Shown here in pieces: positions 61,697-64,000 of a stretch of DNA of 64,000 nucleotides. The notes beneath the pieces were generated by a model. It saw nothing but the letters and a program-made list of their open reading frames with translations, did no database searches and was not told the origin of the DNA. Source of the DNA: CAIWHR01 sp039931775 (GTDB taxonomy: Bacteria > Pseudomonadota > Gammaproteobacteria > Burkholderiales > Casimicrobiaceae); the NCBI GenBank assembly GCA_039931775.1, contig JBDTRG010000185.1, positions 1-64,000 of the forward strand, written 5' to 3'. The position numbers were made by a program, and so were the translations under genes. Within the stretch, counting starts at the first letter, position 1; each line of letters opens with the position of its first letter.

Positions 61697-63103
61697 GTGT
61701 CGCGCGTGAAAGGATCCGGGGACCCTGCCGGTACGTCTACCAGCCCTGCACCGTCCGAAACACCCGCGATGGGTACCCCCGCGGCTGCGGCGGTCATCCC
61801 GGTCTCGCTGCTGGTGAGCTCGGCACGGCTCATTCTGGAGCGCCACCTCGGGCTCGTCTGGGTTTCCGGCGAAATCTCCAACTTCACGCGCGCCGCGTCG
61901 GGCCATTGTTATTTCAACCTGAAGGACGCGGGTGCGCAGGTGCGCTGCGTTTTCTTCAGGCAAAAGGCGCAGTTCGCGGGCTTTGCGCTGAAGGACGGCC
62001 TGGCCATCGAGGTTCGCGCGACCGCGTCGATCTTCGAAGCCCGCGGCGAATTCCAGCTCAACGTCGAAACCGTCCGGCTCGCCGGCATCGGCGCGCTGTA
62101 CGAGAAGTTCGAACGGCTTAAGGCGAGGCTCAAAGCCGCGGGATGGTTTGCAGAGGAGCGCAAACGCGCGCTGCCGGCGTTTCCACGGGCGATCGGCATC
62201 GTCACCTCGAAGCGCGCCGCAGCGCTCTCCGACATCCTGACGACGGTGAAGCGCCGCTGGCCTGCGATGCCGGTGATTCTGTACCCGACCGCCGTTCAGG
62301 GAGAAGGCGCGGCGAACGAGATCGCATCGGCAATCGACGCCGCCAACGCGCGCGCGGAGGTCGACGTGCTGATCGTCGCCCGCGGCGGCGGCTCGATCGA
62401 GGACCTCTGGGCCTTCAACGAAGAGAGCGTCGCGCGCGCCGTGTTCAAATCGACGATTCCGGTCGTTTCCGGTGTCGGACACGAGACCGACTTCACGATC
62501 TGCGACTTCGTTGCCGACGTGCGCGCGCCCACCCCGACCGGCGCGGCGACGCTCGTCACGCCGGACCGGCGCGCGGTGATGGCGGGCATCGCGGCGCTGG
62601 CCGGCCGCCTTCGCCGTGCCGGTCTTTCCATGCTCGAGACGATGATCCAGCGCGTCGACGGGCAGGCGCGCCGGCTCGTCCATCCGGCGGCGCGCCTCAC
62701 GCAGCAGCGCCGGGATGCAGCCCTGCTCGCCAGTCGATTGACGCGGGCGTGCCACGGTCAGCTGACGTCGGCCCGGGCTCGCACCGAGGGCGCCGGAGGA
62801 CGGATCGCGTGGCTGTTGCGCCAGCCGCTCCCGCAGAAAGCGCGCATTGCGATACAGCGCGACCTGCTGCGCCGCTCGGGCGCGGTGACGGCGGAGCGTT
62901 TGCGGGCGCGCGTCGCGACGGCAGAGCAAAGCCTCGCGCACCTCAATCCGCAAGCGGTGCTGGAACGCGGTTACGCGATCGTCACGACGGCCGGGGGTGT
63001 GATCGTCGACGACGCGTCGCGCCTAGCCGTCGGCGATGACGTGGCGCTCGCTTTCGCTCGAGGCACTGCGGGCGCGACGATCCGCCGGCGCGACACCGGC
63101 TAA
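61697..63103 (+). CDS. xseA: Exodeoxyribonuclease VII large subunit
   Basis: This 468-aa nuclease subunit degrades single-stranded DNA with XseB, which is not in the window. It has an N-terminal OB-fold (VWVSGEISNFTRAASGHCYFNLKDAGAQVRCVFF) and the catalytic segment FPRAIGIVTSKRAAALSDIL, then VLIVARGGGSIEDLWAFNEE and VVSGVGHETDFTICDFVADVRAPTPTGAA. A helical segment and the C-terminal GYAIV motif follow. The start may be the GTG at 61697 or 61706; ATG 61769 would cut off only a Pro/Ala-rich lead. Confidence 0.95.
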   Translation: MSRVKGSGDPAGTSTSPAPSETPAMGTPAAAAVIPVSLLVSSARLILERHLGLVWVSGEISNFTRAASGHCYFNLKDAGAQVRCVFFRQKAQFAGFALKDGLAIEVRATASIFEARGEFQLNVETVRLAGIGALYEKFERLKARLKAAGWFAEERKRALPAFPRAIGIVTSKRAAALSDILTTVKRRWPAMPVILYPTAVQGEGAANEIASAIDAANARAEVDVLIVARGGGSIEDLWAFNEESVARAVFKSTIPVVSGVGHETDFTICDFVADVRAPTPTGAATLVTPDRRAVMAGIAALAGRLRRAGLSMLETMIQRVDGQARRLVHPAARLTQQRRDAALLASRLTRACHGQLTSARARTEGAGGRIAWLLRQPLPQKARIAIQRDLLRRSGAVTAERLRARVATAEQSLAHLNPQAVLERGYAIVTTAGGVIVDDASRLAVGDDVALAFARGTAGATIRRRDTG

Positions 63104-63113
63104 AGGCGCCGAG

Positions 63114-64000
63114 TCACGCCTCGTCGGGATCCGGGTCGTCGATTGTCCTGCCGCCCGGCGGCGCGGCGGGATTCGACTCGACCCTGGCCTTGATCGTCGG
63201 CGTCGAAGTAACTACGTCGGCGTTCTGCGCGCGATGACGCAGCGCATGGTCCATCAGCACGATCGCGAGCATCGCCTCGGCGATCGGCGTTGCACGGATG
63301 CCGACGCAGGGATCGTGCCGGCCATGCGTGTTGACGACCACCGCGCGGCCCGCCTTGTCGATCGAGCGGCGGTCGAGGCGAATCGAGGACGTCGGCTTCA
63401 CCGCGATCGTGACGACGACGTCCTGGCCGGTGGAAATTCCGCCCAGGATCCCGCCGGCGTTATTCGACAGGAATCCCTGCGGCGTCATCTCGTCGGAGTG
63501 CTCGCTGCCGCGCTGCGCGACGCTCGCGAAACCCGCCCCGATTTCCACGCCCTTCACCGCGTTGATCCCCATCATCGCCTGCGCGAGGTCGGCGTCGAGC
63601 CGACCGTAGACCGGCTCGCCCCAGCCAACCGGCACGCCGCTCGCGACGACGGTGATCTTCGCGCCGCAGGAGTCACCCGACTTGCGCAGCGCGTCCATGA
63701 ACGACTCGAGCTCCGGAACGATCGTCGCGTTGGCGACAAAGAATGGATTGGCGCCGACCTCTCCCCAGTTCTCGAAGGGAATCGCCCGGGCGCCGAGCTG
63801 TACGAGATGGCCGCGGATCCCGACGCCGTACCGCTGCGCGAGCCACTTCCGCGCGATGGCGCCGGCGGCGACTCGCACCGCCGTCTCGCGCGCCGATGCG
63901 CGACCGCCGCCGCGATAGTCGCGGATTCCATATTTCTGCCAGTAGGCGTAATCGGCATGGCCTGGCCGAAACGTGTCGGCGATCGCCGCGTAATCCTTGC
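63114..64000 (-). CDS. aroC: Chorismate synthase, 5' end beyond the window
   Basis: This enzyme makes chorismate from EPSP with reduced FMN. About 294 codons are present and the N-terminus is off the window. At the edge the frame reads YAAIADTFRPGHADYAYWQKYGIRDYRGGGRASARET, the conserved FMN/substrate region. Later come VGVEIG-like KGVEIGAGF, SNNAGGILGGISTGQDVVV and the ending RHDPCVGIRATPIAEAMLA. It is convergent with xseA, with a gap of about 10 bp. Confidence 0.96.
   Translation of the reverse strand, partial: KDYAAIADTFRPGHADYAYWQKYGIRDYRGGGRASARETAVRVAAGAIARKWLAQRYGVGIRGHLVQLGARAIPFENWGEVGANPFFVANATIVPELESFMDALRKSGDSCGAKITVVASGVPVGWGEPVYGRLDADLAQAMMGINAVKGVEIGAGFASVAQRGSEHSDEMTPQGFLSNNAGGILGGISTGQDVVVTIAVKPTSSIRLDRRSIDKAGRAVVVNTHGRHDPCVGIRATPIAEAMLAIVLMDHALRHRAQNADVVTSTPTIKARVESNPAAPPGGRTIDDPDPDEA

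Noticed and set aside
61333..61887. 184-aa minus-strand frame over the start of xseA
   Set aside because: It runs across an intergenic region and the xseA N-terminus; composition and motifs do not support a protein.

Overview
The window is a dense, GC-rich stretch of chromosome with short intergenic gaps. It looks like a member of the Betaproteobacteria. The clues are an EarP/EF-P pair with an arginine-tipped EF-P loop, the order exbB-exbD-lpxK-Trm112-kdsB-adk, a tmRNA with the tag ANDETYALAA, LPS/Kdo genes and a PPi-type phosphofructokinase beside a K+-independent H+-pyrophosphatase. The precise family cannot be fixed from sequence reading alone. Both edges cut genes: the ATP-binding subunit of a peptide transporter at the left, and chorismate synthase (aroC) at the right.

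Layout. 0-3.5 kb: the end of a peptide/nickel-type ABC transporter operon (two ATPases and a Tat-exported solute-binding protein). 3.5-5.3 kb: earP and efp. 5.3-11 kb: an octaheme cytochrome fused to HEAT and TPR repeats, a response regulator-EAL protein, an MFS carrier and a small zinc-ribbon protein. 11-22 kb is the accessory part. It holds two large exported proteins that share a dockerin-like cassette, three paralogous small exported proteins of one uncharacterised family (15.2, 18.0 and 21.1 kb), a sulfotransferase, an unrecognised protein, a soluble histidine kinase and a small exported Pro/Ala-rich protein. 22-24.1 kb: ssrA (tmRNA), then manC, then a perfect 23-bp inverted-repeat element wedged exactly between manC and a convergent YdcH-like gene.

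24.3-34.4 kb: an EamA carrier, mfd with a translationally coupled MBL hydrolase, an unknown membrane protein with YceI, MarC, and an exported prolyl oligopeptidase. 34.5-40.8 kb: type II NADH dehydrogenase, gamma-glutamyltransferase with a small exported protein, and two convergent 2-oxoglutarate/Fe(II) oxygenases with different repeat domains. 40.9-49.7 kb: hppA, pfp, a glycosyltransferase, adk, kdsB, a Trm112-type protein, lpxK, exbD and exbB. 49.8-54.5 kb: a YihY-type membrane protein, an MFS carrier, pdxH, a family-3 solute-binding protein and an exported amidohydrolase. 54.8-64 kb: a histone-H1-like/SWIB protein, a three-gene gtrA-GT2-GT39 glycosylation operon, htpX, glnS, xseA and aroC.

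Functional themes are envelope and LPS synthesis (manC, kdsB, lpxK, gtrA operon, exbBD), PPi-based energy saving (hppA plus pfp), translation quality and elongation (ssrA, earP/efp, Trm112, glnS), and secreted proteins of unknown role. No CRISPR array, integrase, IS transposase, prophage or recognisable antiphage system was found. The least explained material is the 11-22 kb exported-protein region, the inverted-repeat element at 24.0 kb, the octaheme fusion protein and the oxygenase pair.
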